A stretch of 64,000 nt of DNA, taken from NCBI GenBank assembly GCA_024236375.1, contig JACKKP010000005.1, positions 1-64,000 of the forward strand, in the 5' to 3' direction. Numbering within the stretch: position 1 is the stretch's first letter; each line of letters starts with the position of its first letter. Position numbers and translations under genes: made by a program. Shown in pieces: positions 52,544 to 60,298 of the stretch. The notes under the pieces were generated by a model, which was not told where the DNA came from, ran no database searches, and saw only the letters and a program-made list of their open reading frames with translations. This DNA is from Rickettsiaceae bacterium (GTDB lineage: Bacteria; Pseudomonadota; Alphaproteobacteria; Rickettsiales; Rickettsiaceae).

Positions 52544-54232
52544 ATGAGAAATGATTTATCTTCAATATTAGGCAGTGTTAATAGTGATACAAAATTATTA
52601 GATCTAAGCACAATTCACCTATCTAAACCAGAATTAGAAAAGTTATATTTATATATACAGAAGACAGGATTTAAAGCTGATATTGTCTGGGGACCTCTTC
52701 CAGCTCGGTGCAAAAATTTAGTTAAAAAAATAGAAACTAGCATTACCGCCACATCGGAAAAAAGATCTCGATGCGCCGATGTATTTACACATATATTACT
52801 CAGTTTACATGTATATGAAAATATCTCGCGAAATAATAGTGAAATCAAATTTATATCTGATACACATTATGAAAAACATTTACAAAACTGGCAAATTTTA
52901 GATGATTTACATGATAATGTTAGTAGCTATTATAGTGTCATTTATCAAAATATTACTAATAAACAATTAGTATTGGCGCATAGAGGTACGCAAATTGAAG
53001 GAAATAATATCATGGATAAATTAGCCGGGTTATTTAGTAATAAGGATTCTTGCTTACAAACAGATTTTCGTGGAATATTTGGCAAAAATTTAGTGGCACA
53101 ACAACTCAAATCTTATGAATTTACTAAACAGGCTGTAAATTATGCAAAAGAGAAAGGCTATAATCTTTCGATTACTGGTCATTCTTTGGGTGCATGGCTT
53201 GCTGAGATGAGTGGTTATTATTGTCATCGTGATTTTGGTTACCCAGAAGTAAAAATCATCAATTTTGATAGTCCTGGTTCAGTCGCACACATGAACAATT
53301 TTGAGATAAATATAAAGAATTGTGAAACTGAATTTGATATTAATAACATTGATATTACTACTTATCTCTCAGCACCTAACTTAGTTAATGCCTGCAATCA
53401 ACATATAGGGAAAGTTTATCGTTTATTTCCAAATATATTAAATTTAGACAATATTGATCAAACTTACCTAAAATGGTTATATCAAATTCCTTTATTAGGA
53501 ACAAAATTAAAAAATAATAATTTTATTTTAGAAGGATTATTAGCACTTTCAGGCCATAGTTTAAAGAGATTAGTCAAGAGTTTTGATGAAAAAACAGGTA
53601 TACCGATTAAATATATGAAAGTATTACATTGGCCAACTATACACTATACAGCTAAACAAAATATAGCGGATGTTTTAATAGATAATATTGCTAAAAACAT
53701 ACCAACTTCTATCTTATCATCATGTTTCAAAAGAATAGCGAAAGGTATAGTACACAGATATAGTTATAGTAATGCTATTACAAGTATTATTAATATTATT
53801 GGACATTTCTTGAATGGAGAAATCGATTTAGAGCAATATATATCCATCTATAGAAATTCTGTCACTAATTCTACAAAAGCTTCCGAAGTATATACTGTAA
53901 TAAATAATAATCAATTTTCTTTATTATATAAAAACCATTATCATGTAGTAGATATTGACCATTATCAAGAAATATTGAATAGTAGAAATAAAGGGAGTAT
54001 TGACTGGTATTTAGGCAAGTTATTTAAATATAGCGAAAAAAAAATTAAACGTAACTGCCATAAGTTTTATGCTTCTTCACTAATTTTGTTGAAGAAAAAA
54101 TATAAAATCGTAGCTTATCATAGCAAAAAACATATCATTTCGAACAATCAAGATTATTCTATTAATGATATAAAAAATGAGATTGAATATCTTATATATA
54201 CTTATCCAGCTATAAAAGAAATTCTTCAATAA
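52544..54232 (+). CDS. Lipase class 3-like alpha/beta hydrolase, possible effector
   Basis: This 562-residue protein has a lipase-3-like core. LVLAHRGTQIEGNN forms the oxyanion-side strand, and ITGHSLGAWLAEMSGYY carries the nucleophile elbow GHSLG (S214). The IINFDSPGSVAHM segment follows, with the catalytic Asp likely in or after this region. The first 100 residues and the last 280 match nothing I know. No signal peptide is visible, so if secreted it would use another route. The first ATG directly follows a perfect hairpin and has no Shine-Dalgarno. Phospholipase activity on host membranes is a reasonable but unproven guess. Confidence 0.75.
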   Translation: MRNDLSSILGSVNSDTKLLDLSTIHLSKPELEKLYLYIQKTGFKADIVWGPLPARCKNLVKKIETSITATSEKRSRCADVFTHILLSLHVYENISRNNSEIKFISDTHYEKHLQNWQILDDLHDNVSSYYSVIYQNITNKQLVLAHRGTQIEGNNIMDKLAGLFSNKDSCLQTDFRGIFGKNLVAQQLKSYEFTKQAVNYAKEKGYNLSITGHSLGAWLAEMSGYYCHRDFGYPEVKIINFDSPGSVAHMNNFEINIKNCETEFDINNIDITTYLSAPNLVNACNQHIGKVYRLFPNILNLDNIDQTYLKWLYQIPLLGTKLKNNNFILEGLLALSGHSLKRLVKSFDEKTGIPIKYMKVLHWPTIHYTAKQNIADVLIDNIAKNIPTSILSSCFKRIAKGIVHRYSYSNAITSIINIIGHFLNGEIDLEQYISIYRNSVTNSTKASEVYTVINNNQFSLLYKNHYHVVDIDHYQEILNSRNKGSIDWYLGKLFKYSEKKIKRNCHKFYASSLILLKKKYKIVAYHSKKHIISNNQDYSINDIKNEIEYLIYTYPAIKEILQ

Positions 54233-54326
54233 AATTATTTGCTTTATATAGGAAAATATAATTATTTGACTATGTATCCTTTCAATTTTTGATATAAAAT
54301 TTTGTTATGTTTTGAGTTGTTTTTAT

Positions 54327-54355
54327 TTGACTAAAAGCTTAGCTATCATTATGAT
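54327..54355 (+). promoter_or_regulatory. Sigma-70 promoter of the beta-lactamase-like gene
   Basis: TTGACT (54327-54332), a 17-base spacer and TATGAT (54350-54355) lie 39 bases before the ATG at 54395. The match to consensus is good, so this gene has its own promoter. Confidence 0.65.
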
Positions 54356-54394
54356 TCTAGCTTTCTAGAATAAGAATTTATCTATAACTTTAAT

Positions 54395-55615
54395 ATGCAA
54401 AAGATTTTTTTGAGGATTTCTTTATTAATATATTTTGTCTCGTATTTGAACGCATATGGCGATCAACAATTACAAGACGATATCAGAAGATTCGCACAAG
54501 AATATCTAGATTCACGTTTTGTGAGCTGTACATATTTATTTACGGAAGGTAATCATGCTATATTAAAAGGCGCAAAAGGATTATTCTCTATGGAACAAAA
54601 TGAGGAATTGAAATTTGACCAAGAAATGCCAATTGCCTCAGCTACAAAAGTGATGACCGCTTCAATCATTTTAAAATTACAAGCTCGTGGGAAGTTAAAT
54701 GTAAAAGATACTGTCGCCCATCATCTAAATAAAAAAAGTGGTATTTGGGAAAATAATAAAGTGCCACAATGGGCAAAAGAAGTCACTATACATCATCTAC
54801 TTACTCATACTAGTGGTTTGGTTGAGTATTTTATGGCTTTGGATATTGATCCTGGTAAAACCCTAAAGGATATCACTAGAGATATAGCAAATTTTGCAGG
54901 CAAAACGCCTCTTGCATTTACACCTGGCTCAAATTATGAATATTGTAATACTAATTTTATATTCTTAGGTTTGATCATAGAGCATATCACAAAAAAAGAT
55001 CTGGCAACTGTTTATGAAGAAGAAATATTTAAGCCCCTGGGCATGAAGCATACACGTTTAATTCCACTGCAAGAAGCAATAGCTTCTCAGATTGAAGATG
55101 GTAATATAGTAAATCATCCAATTAGATATTTTGCTACCCCTACAGGTTTTAGACCATATTTAACTGTAGCGAAACATGGTCTAAAATTTTTGATGGTGCC
55201 ATTTGCTGATGGTGGTGTCGCATCTAATGTAGAAGATTTACTAATATGGCAACAAGCATTACATTCGGGCAAAGTTTTACCAAAAAATCTCTATAAATTA
55301 ATGGTGCGTAAACACTACGAAATACCTTGTCAGATAATAGGAAAAAAACATTATACTGGTTATGGAATTTTTATGATAGAAATGGATAATGGAGAATTTA
55401 TTTATCATCATAGTGGCAGAGCAGTTGCAATTCGCAGTGAGTCAGGTTATATTCCAGCAAAAAATTTATATTTTGCTGTATTGAGTAATGTGATGGAATA
55501 TATTCCTACTCAACTCGAGAATTTTTTTAATTTGGAAAAACCTTGTAACCAGCTTGATATCAAATATTTTCTAAAATATATTATCGAGAATTTATATAAT
55601 AATCAGGGTACTTAA
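54395..55615 (+). CDS. Exported beta-lactamase-fold serine hydrolase
   Basis: This 406-residue protein has a signal peptide (about 1-23) and a class C beta-lactamase/esterase fold. The SxxK motif is S82-A-T-K85, the YxN motif Y183-C-N185 and the third motif H339-S-G341. The family includes D-Ala-D-Ala carboxypeptidases, esterases and host-like LACTB proteins; HHLLTHTSG fits this group in general. The substrate cannot be told, and antibiotic resistance should not be assumed. It ends 4 bases before tsaD and has its own promoter upstream. Confidence 0.88.
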   Translation: MQKIFLRISLLIYFVSYLNAYGDQQLQDDIRRFAQEYLDSRFVSCTYLFTEGNHAILKGAKGLFSMEQNEELKFDQEMPIASATKVMTASIILKLQARGKLNVKDTVAHHLNKKSGIWENNKVPQWAKEVTIHHLLTHTSGLVEYFMALDIDPGKTLKDITRDIANFAGKTPLAFTPGSNYEYCNTNFIFLGLIIEHITKKDLATVYEEEIFKPLGMKHTRLIPLQEAIASQIEDGNIVNHPIRYFATPTGFRPYLTVAKHGLKFLMVPFADGGVASNVEDLLIWQQALHSGKVLPKNLYKLMVRKHYEIPCQIIGKKHYTGYGIFMIEMDNGEFIYHHSGRAVAIRSESGYIPAKNLYFAVLSNVMEYIPTQLENFFNLEKPCNQLDIKYFLKYIIENLYNNQGT

Positions 55616-55618
55616 ATT

Positions 55619-56704
55619 GTGCACATTAATATACTTGGTTTAGAAGCTAGTTGCGATGACACTGCAGCTGCAGTAATCTCTGCACATTACAAAGGGCAAG
55701 ACGCCTCAGGAAAATTATCTTTTCAACAAACTGATCACAAGAAAATATTATCAAATGTTGTAAAGACCCAAAATACCGAACATATTTCTTATAAAGGTAT
55801 AGTTCCTGAAATAGCAGCTCGTTCACACTTACATCATATTCAGTCAGTAATAGATCAAGCTTTATCCGAAGCACACTTATCTTTTGACAAAATAGATGCA
55901 ATTGCAGCAACCTCTGGGCCTGGTTTAATTGGTGGTGTTATTGTGGGGTGTATGTATGGCAAAACACTTGCTAGTGTACTAAAAAAACCTTTTATTGCTA
56001 TTAACCACTTGGAAGGTCATGCGCTTACAGTAAAATTAACAAACGAAGTGGAGTTTCCCTATTTACTATTATTAATTAGCGGTGGACATTGTCAATTTGT
56101 CTCTGTAAATAATTTAGGAAATTATACAATATTGGGGCAAACGATAGATGATGCAGCTGGAGAAGCATTTGACAAAGTAGCTAAAATGATGAATCTTGGT
56201 TTTCCAGGAGGCCCGATTATCGAAACACTAGCTCAAGATGGTGATAGTCAAAAATTTAATTTTCCAAAACCGTTATATTATCAAAAAGATGCTAATATGT
56301 CTTTTTCTGGCTTAAAAACTGCAGTTAGCCTGCAAATACAAAAAATCTCTCCTTATAGTAAGCAAGATCAATGTGATATTGCCGCGAGCTTTCAGAAAAC
56401 TATATGCGATATATTAACTAATAAAACTAAATATGCTATGTATGAATATGAAAAACTACATATCGGACAGCCTAGGACACTAGTTGTTGCTGGGGGGGTA
56501 GCAGCTAATAAAGCAATTAGAATTAATCTAGAGCAGTTAGCTCAGAATAATGGTTATAAATTTATTGCGCCACCAATCAATCTTTGTACTGATAATGCTG
56601 CAATGATAGCTTTTGCTGGACTTTTACGATTAGAAAAAGGTATAATAAATAGTGTATCGTTCAAACCTAGAGCGAAATGGGATTTAGAAGAGTTAAAAAT
56701 ATAA
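55619..56704 (+). CDS. tsaD: TsaD, tRNA threonylcarbamoyladenosine transferase
   Basis: This 361-residue ASKHA-fold protein transfers threonylcarbamoyl to A37 of ANN-decoding tRNAs. It has the GLEASCDDTAAAV start, the metal-binding HLEGH, LLISGGHCQFV, GEAFDKVAKMMNLGFPGGP and VVAGGVAANKAIR. The start codon is GTG, 4 bases after the previous stop, so co-translation with the hydrolase is likely. The TsaB/TsaE/TsaC partners are not in the window. Confidence 0.96.
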   Translation: MHINILGLEASCDDTAAAVISAHYKGQDASGKLSFQQTDHKKILSNVVKTQNTEHISYKGIVPEIAARSHLHHIQSVIDQALSEAHLSFDKIDAIAATSGPGLIGGVIVGCMYGKTLASVLKKPFIAINHLEGHALTVKLTNEVEFPYLLLLISGGHCQFVSVNNLGNYTILGQTIDDAAGEAFDKVAKMMNLGFPGGPIIETLAQDGDSQKFNFPKPLYYQKDANMSFSGLKTAVSLQIQKISPYSKQDQCDIAASFQKTICDILTNKTKYAMYEYEKLHIGQPRTLVVAGGVAANKAIRINLEQLAQNNGYKFIAPPINLCTDNAAMIAFAGLLRLEKGIINSVSFKPRAKWDLEELKI

Positions 56705-56715
56705 ATTAGAATATC

Positions 56716-57231
56716 ATGTCAGGTCTAGAACTGAATAAAATTGTTGCCGCCATATTACTTTCTAGCTTAATTGCAATGTTAGTAGGTTTCACTGCTAATA
56801 TTCTATATAAACCAAAATTGCAACCTGATGAGCGTGGTTACCAAATTGAAGTAAGTGAAATGAGTACGAATGTCGCAGCTGAAGAACAAAAACCTTTAGA
56901 TATTGCTGAATTAATGTCTAAAGCAAATGCAGCGGAAGGTCAAAAAATAATAAAGAAATGTATTTCTTGCCATAGTTTTGACAAAGGAGGATCAAATAAA
57001 ATAGGACCAAATTTATGGAATATTGTGAATGGTCCGACAGCGCATAGACAAGATTTTGTTTATTCAAAAGCATTAAGTGAGTATAAAGGTAAATGGAATA
57101 TAGAAAATTTATTTGCTTTTTTACATAAACCCAGCAAATTTATTCCAGGTACTAAAATGTCCTTTATTGGTTTAAGTAAACCAGAAGACATAGCAAATGT
57201 GATTGCTTACTTACAGCAGAATAGCGAGTAA
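56716..57231 (+). CDS. Membrane-anchored cytochrome c (CycM type)
   Basis: This 171-residue protein has an N-terminal membrane helix (IVAAILLSSLIAMLVGFTANILY), a flexible linker and a class I cytochrome c domain. Haem attaches at C82-I-S-C85-H86. The axial Met is M148 in GTKMSF, with the GPNLWNIV loop between. This matches CycM/cytochrome c552-type carriers that deliver electrons from the bc1 complex to the aa3 oxidase in alphaproteobacteria. It is 11 bases after tsaD. The call to the family is firm, to CycM moderately so. Confidence 0.9.
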   Translation: MSGLELNKIVAAILLSSLIAMLVGFTANILYKPKLQPDERGYQIEVSEMSTNVAAEEQKPLDIAELMSKANAAEGQKIIKKCISCHSFDKGGSNKIGPNLWNIVNGPTAHRQDFVYSKALSEYKGKWNIENLFAFLHKPSKFIPGTKMSFIGLSKPEDIANVIAYLQQNSE

Positions 57232-57244
57232 TTATTATAGTGAT

Positions 57245-57293
57245 AAAGAGGGTTGAGTATATTCAAAGTGATATTGAAGTTATAACTCTCTTT
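57245..57293 (+). terminator. Possible hairpin after cycM
   Basis: AAAGAGGGTT (57245-57254) pairs with AACTCTCTTT (57284-57293), nine of ten positions, with a 29-base loop, just after the cytochrome gene. The long loop makes it weak evidence. The rest of the gap, 57294-57495, shows nothing I can name. Confidence 0.3.
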
Positions 57294-57495
57294 GTTGTCA
57301 TGTACATAAATTTGCTTATAGCTTTTTATTATACAACCTTACTAACTAAATAAACTAAGCCATACTTAAATATTTAACCATGAATATTACTTTGACCATA
57401 AATTCGAAACCAGCAAAGTGGCTGACTTTAATGAATTCAAGAATTAATATTTTTATACCTTGATAACTAATGCACAATAATAATTTGAATTTATG

Positions 57496-58227
57496 CTAAT
57501 TATGGATCGCAGCAATTTTTTCTAGTTCTGTATATACTATATTTAAATGTTGTGCATTATAAGAATTTATAGTAACCAAAGTTCCAAGCACCTCTCTATC
57601 ATAAAAAGGATAACTCCCTATTTCTACATCACTATATTTTTTCTGTAATAACTCAAGTTCAGCCGCAATATTAGTTTCTGTTGCAAAAATTTCTATCGCT
57701 TTATTATAGAATTTATCACCTTCGTTAAGTAATGGGAGAGCAGCCATAAGCATAGCTTCCATTATATTAGGTATACCAGCGACAACTATCACATTTTTAA
57801 TTTTGAAACCTGGAGCGGTTGCTTTATCACAATATAATAATGTAGCATCCCTTGGTACACAAGCCATCTTGATCCTTGCATCATTTAACTCCTGACTATT
57901 TGAATTATAATATTTTGTCAATCTAGCTAATATATCTTCGTTAACTATAAAATCTACATTCAAAGCGCTCGACACCGCTTCAGAAGTAATATCATCATGC
58001 GTTGGTCCTATCCCTCCAGTAGTAAATACATAATCATATTTTTTACTCAAAGTGCTAACTTTGTTGATAATTTCTTGTCTATTATCCTTGATAAAAATTA
58101 CTTCTTCTACAAGAATATTTTTTTCTTCTGTTAGGATATTAATTATTTTATTAACATTTTTATCTTGCACTTTACCAGATAAAATTTCATTACCTATAAT
58201 AATGATTGCTGCTCTAATTATCGCCAT
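57496..58227 (-). CDS. CinA/MoaB-like molybdopterin-binding-domain protein
   Basis: This 243-residue protein has the MoaB/CinA fold: AAIIIIGNEILSGKVQDKNVNKI, then DYVFTTGGIGPTHDDITSEAVSSAL, and the later FKIKNVIVVAGIPNIMEAM. It lacks the C-terminal nicotinamide-mononucleotide amidase domain of full CinA, so it is the short alphaproteobacterial form. Related proteins have been tied to nucleotide or cofactor clean-up; the actual reaction is unknown here. A 38-residue acidic ORF lies 31 bases upstream on the same strand. Confidence 0.82.
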   Translation of the reverse strand: MAIIRAAIIIIGNEILSGKVQDKNVNKIINILTEEKNILVEEVIFIKDNRQEIINKVSTLSKKYDYVFTTGGIGPTHDDITSEAVSSALNVDFIVNEDILARLTKYYNSNSQELNDARIKMACVPRDATLLYCDKATAPGFKIKNVIVVAGIPNIMEAMLMAALPLLNEGDKFYNKAIEIFATETNIAAELELLQKKYSDVEIGSYPFYDREVLGTLVTINSYNAQHLNIVYTELEKIAAIHN

Positions 58228-58258
58228 TTTTCTAAAACATTATCCAACTAAAATTATT

Positions 58259-58375
58259 TTATACGCTGAACCAAATTTGCCCTAATAATTGGGTGAACTC
58301 TGATAAATCATCAATCTCATCATCACTTTGTTCTACATCAGAATTCTCTATATCATCAAATATTATATTATTCAT
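58259..58375 (-). CDS. Tiny acidic ORF upstream of the CinA-like gene
   Basis: A 38-residue frame begins with MNNIIFDDIENSD and has 11 acidic residues and no basic ones. It ends in a hydrophobic FTQLLGQIWFSV. It lies on the same strand as the CinA-like gene, 31 bases upstream. The family is unrecognised. The strong acidic bias and amphipathic end argue for a real small protein, but the Shine-Dalgarno is poor. The rest of the 349-base gap holds only the terminator at 58518-58547. Confidence 0.45.
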   Translation of the reverse strand: MNNIIFDDIENSDVEQSDDEIDDLSEFTQLLGQIWFSV

Positions 58376-58517
58376 TTTACAACTATTAATTTATTGTTTT
58401 AACTTAATTTATTTTATCAATAATTAAAATAATTACTCTTGTGATCTAGATGTTTTTACCATTCAAAATAATTATTAAAATTTTATAGTATCTTTTTTGT
58501 CATTTAATTAATAAAAA

Positions 58518-58547
58518 AATAAGGCGAAAAGGTAACTTCGCCTTATT
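58518..58547 (-). terminator. Rho-independent terminator of the Bax-inhibitor-1 gene
   Basis: A perfect 11-bp stem pairs 58518-58528 with 58537-58547 (TTCGCCTTATT), with an 8-base loop. On the minus strand a T-run follows. It lies 29 bases beyond the stop of the gene ending at 58577. Confidence 0.88.
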
Positions 58548-58576
58548 AACAGATGATATAATATTCAGAGTATAAG

Positions 58577-59314
58577 TTATTCTTTTCTGGTGCCAAAGAA
58601 TCTCAATAGATATAGAAATAAATTAATAAAATCTAGATATAAAGTGAAGGCTCCCATAATAGCAAATTTCTTGCCCATTTCACCACCTCCTACTGAATAA
58701 TAGATAGATTTCAATTTCTGAGTATCCCAAGCTATAAGACCCATAAAGATAGCAACACCTATAAAGGAGGTAGCAAAATCGATCGCAGCACTTCTCAAAA
58801 ATAAATTGACTACACTTACAATCAATAAGCCTATTAAGCCCATAATCAAGAATGACCCCATTGAAGTCAAATCTTTCTTAGTATTATAACCATATAAACT
58901 CATTCCACCAAACACTGATGAACAAATTAAAAATGTTTTTGCTAAAGATTGTCCAGTATATATCAAACCTAGATTAGATAAAGACATCCCCATCACAGCA
59001 CTATAAACCCAGAATAAACTTTGGGCCGTTTGGAGAGACATCCTACCCATGCCCATAAAGAAATATATGGCTATTCCCAATGGAGCAAAAGTCACTATCA
59101 TTGCAAAACCTGTAGTACCTAAGAATTCACCATTGGGACCTATATTATACATTAGGCGCAATAATGGTTCAAAATTTAAAGTAGCATAAGCCATTGCAGC
59201 AGTTAAGAGCAATGCCAAAGCCATATGATTATATATTTTTAACATATATTCGCGAAGGCCTTGGTCGAATCCACGACTCTCTTTTGCCGCCACTGATTTT
59301 ACGTATTCTATCAT
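58577..59314 (-). CDS. Bax inhibitor-1/YccA family membrane protein
   Basis: This 245-residue protein has about seven membrane helices and the BI-1 hallmarks: RGFDQGLREYMLKIYNHMALALLLTA at the N-terminus, and SFIGVAIFMGLIAWDTQKLKSIYYS with the conserved Asp near the end. Family members act as calcium leak channels or modulate membrane protease FtsH. ATG 59314 was chosen because AGAGGTG lies just upstream; an ATG at 59341 is in frame. It is monocistronic with a strong terminator. Confidence 0.92.
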   Translation of the reverse strand: MIEYVKSVAAKESRGFDQGLREYMLKIYNHMALALLLTAAMAYATLNFEPLLRLMYNIGPNGEFLGTTGFAMIVTFAPLGIAIYFFMGMGRMSLQTAQSLFWVYSAVMGMSLSNLGLIYTGQSLAKTFLICSSVFGGMSLYGYNTKKDLTSMGSFLIMGLIGLLIVSVVNLFLRSAAIDFATSFIGVAIFMGLIAWDTQKLKSIYYSVGGGEMGKKFAIMGAFTLYLDFINLFLYLLRFFGTRKE

Positions 59315-59362
59315 TTTACACCTCTTAAAAACTTTATACATAGTAACAATATAATAACCTTT

Positions 59363-60226
59363 TTAGAGTTTTTCAAGAAATATACCAAGAAATAAAATAA
59401 ATCCAATTAAGTTATTGATTTTAAAGCGCAATAAGCAATTACTTGGCTCTGTGATGTTTAAAGTCTTGATACTCCAAATAGCAATATTAATTGCAATCAA
59501 TATACATAAAATTCCTATAAAACCTAAATTAGAAGCAAAGACTCCAAAAAAACATAGAAAAAATATTAGATATAACATTGTCAAAATTATTTTATAAGGC
59601 AACTTTTCTAATATAATTGCAATTGATTTGATTCCTATTTTTTTATCATCATCAATATCCATAAAAGCATAAATTGAGTCAAAAGCAATTGTCCAGCATA
59701 TACACGCTGAATATAATATTATTACCCTCAATGATAATTGATTTGTATGAGTAGCATACCCAATTAAACACCCCATATTAAAGACAAAACCTAGTAATAT
59801 TTGTGGATAATATGTATATCTTTTAGCTAGAGGATAAATGATTGTTAATCCTACCGCTATAAATCCTAGATATATCGCTGTGCGTGACAAAGTGAGTAAC
59901 ATGCCAAAACTTAACAACGAAAATATTATTAACAAACATAATGCTTGCCTTATATTCAATATGCGACTTGCTAATGGCCTATTTTTAGTGCGTTCAACAT
60001 GTAGATCGAAATCCCTATCCATTAAATCATTGATAATACACCCTGCACTCCTAACTAGAATACTTCCTATAAAAAATAAAATTATGTAATAAATGTTATT
60101 TTTAGAAGAATTTGCTAAAAGTAAGCCATAAGTAGCTGGAAAATAACATAATAAATAACCAGTTGGTGAAGCAATACGAGTAAGAGCAATATAGGGTTTA
60201 AAGCGCGTAAAAAATATATTTGGCAT
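59363..60226 (-). CDS. ubiA: UbiA, 4-hydroxybenzoate polyprenyltransferase
   Basis: This 287-residue integral membrane enzyme prenylates 4-hydroxybenzoate in ubiquinone synthesis. It has both magnesium-binding Asp motifs: N66-D67-x-x-D70-x-x-x-D74 followed by ERTKNRPLAS, and D183...D190-x-D192-D193 (AFDSIYAFMDIDDDKKIG). Multiple membrane helices are present. With the COQ9-domain gene at 9696 it indicates endogenous ubiquinone synthesis. It is divergent from valS across 72 bases. Confidence 0.95.
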   Translation of the reverse strand: MPNIFFTRFKPYIALTRIASPTGYLLCYFPATYGLLLANSSKNNIYYIILFFIGSILVRSAGCIINDLMDRDFDLHVERTKNRPLASRILNIRQALCLLIIFSLLSFGMLLTLSRTAIYLGFIAVGLTIIYPLAKRYTYYPQILLGFVFNMGCLIGYATHTNQLSLRVIILYSACICWTIAFDSIYAFMDIDDDKKIGIKSIAIILEKLPYKIILTMLYLIFFLCFFGVFASNLGFIGILCILIAINIAIWSIKTLNITEPSNCLLRFKINNLIGFILFLGIFLEKL

Positions 60227-60298
60227 TTTAGGGCTAATGTAATATGATTTACGGCAAGTTTAATAAGAATATAATCAAATACAATATAAATATTTACA

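Noticed and set aside
54395..55615. Antibiotic-resistance beta-lactamase
   Set aside because: The three serine-hydrolase motifs are shared by many esterases and peptidases, and nothing here indicates beta-lactam turnover.
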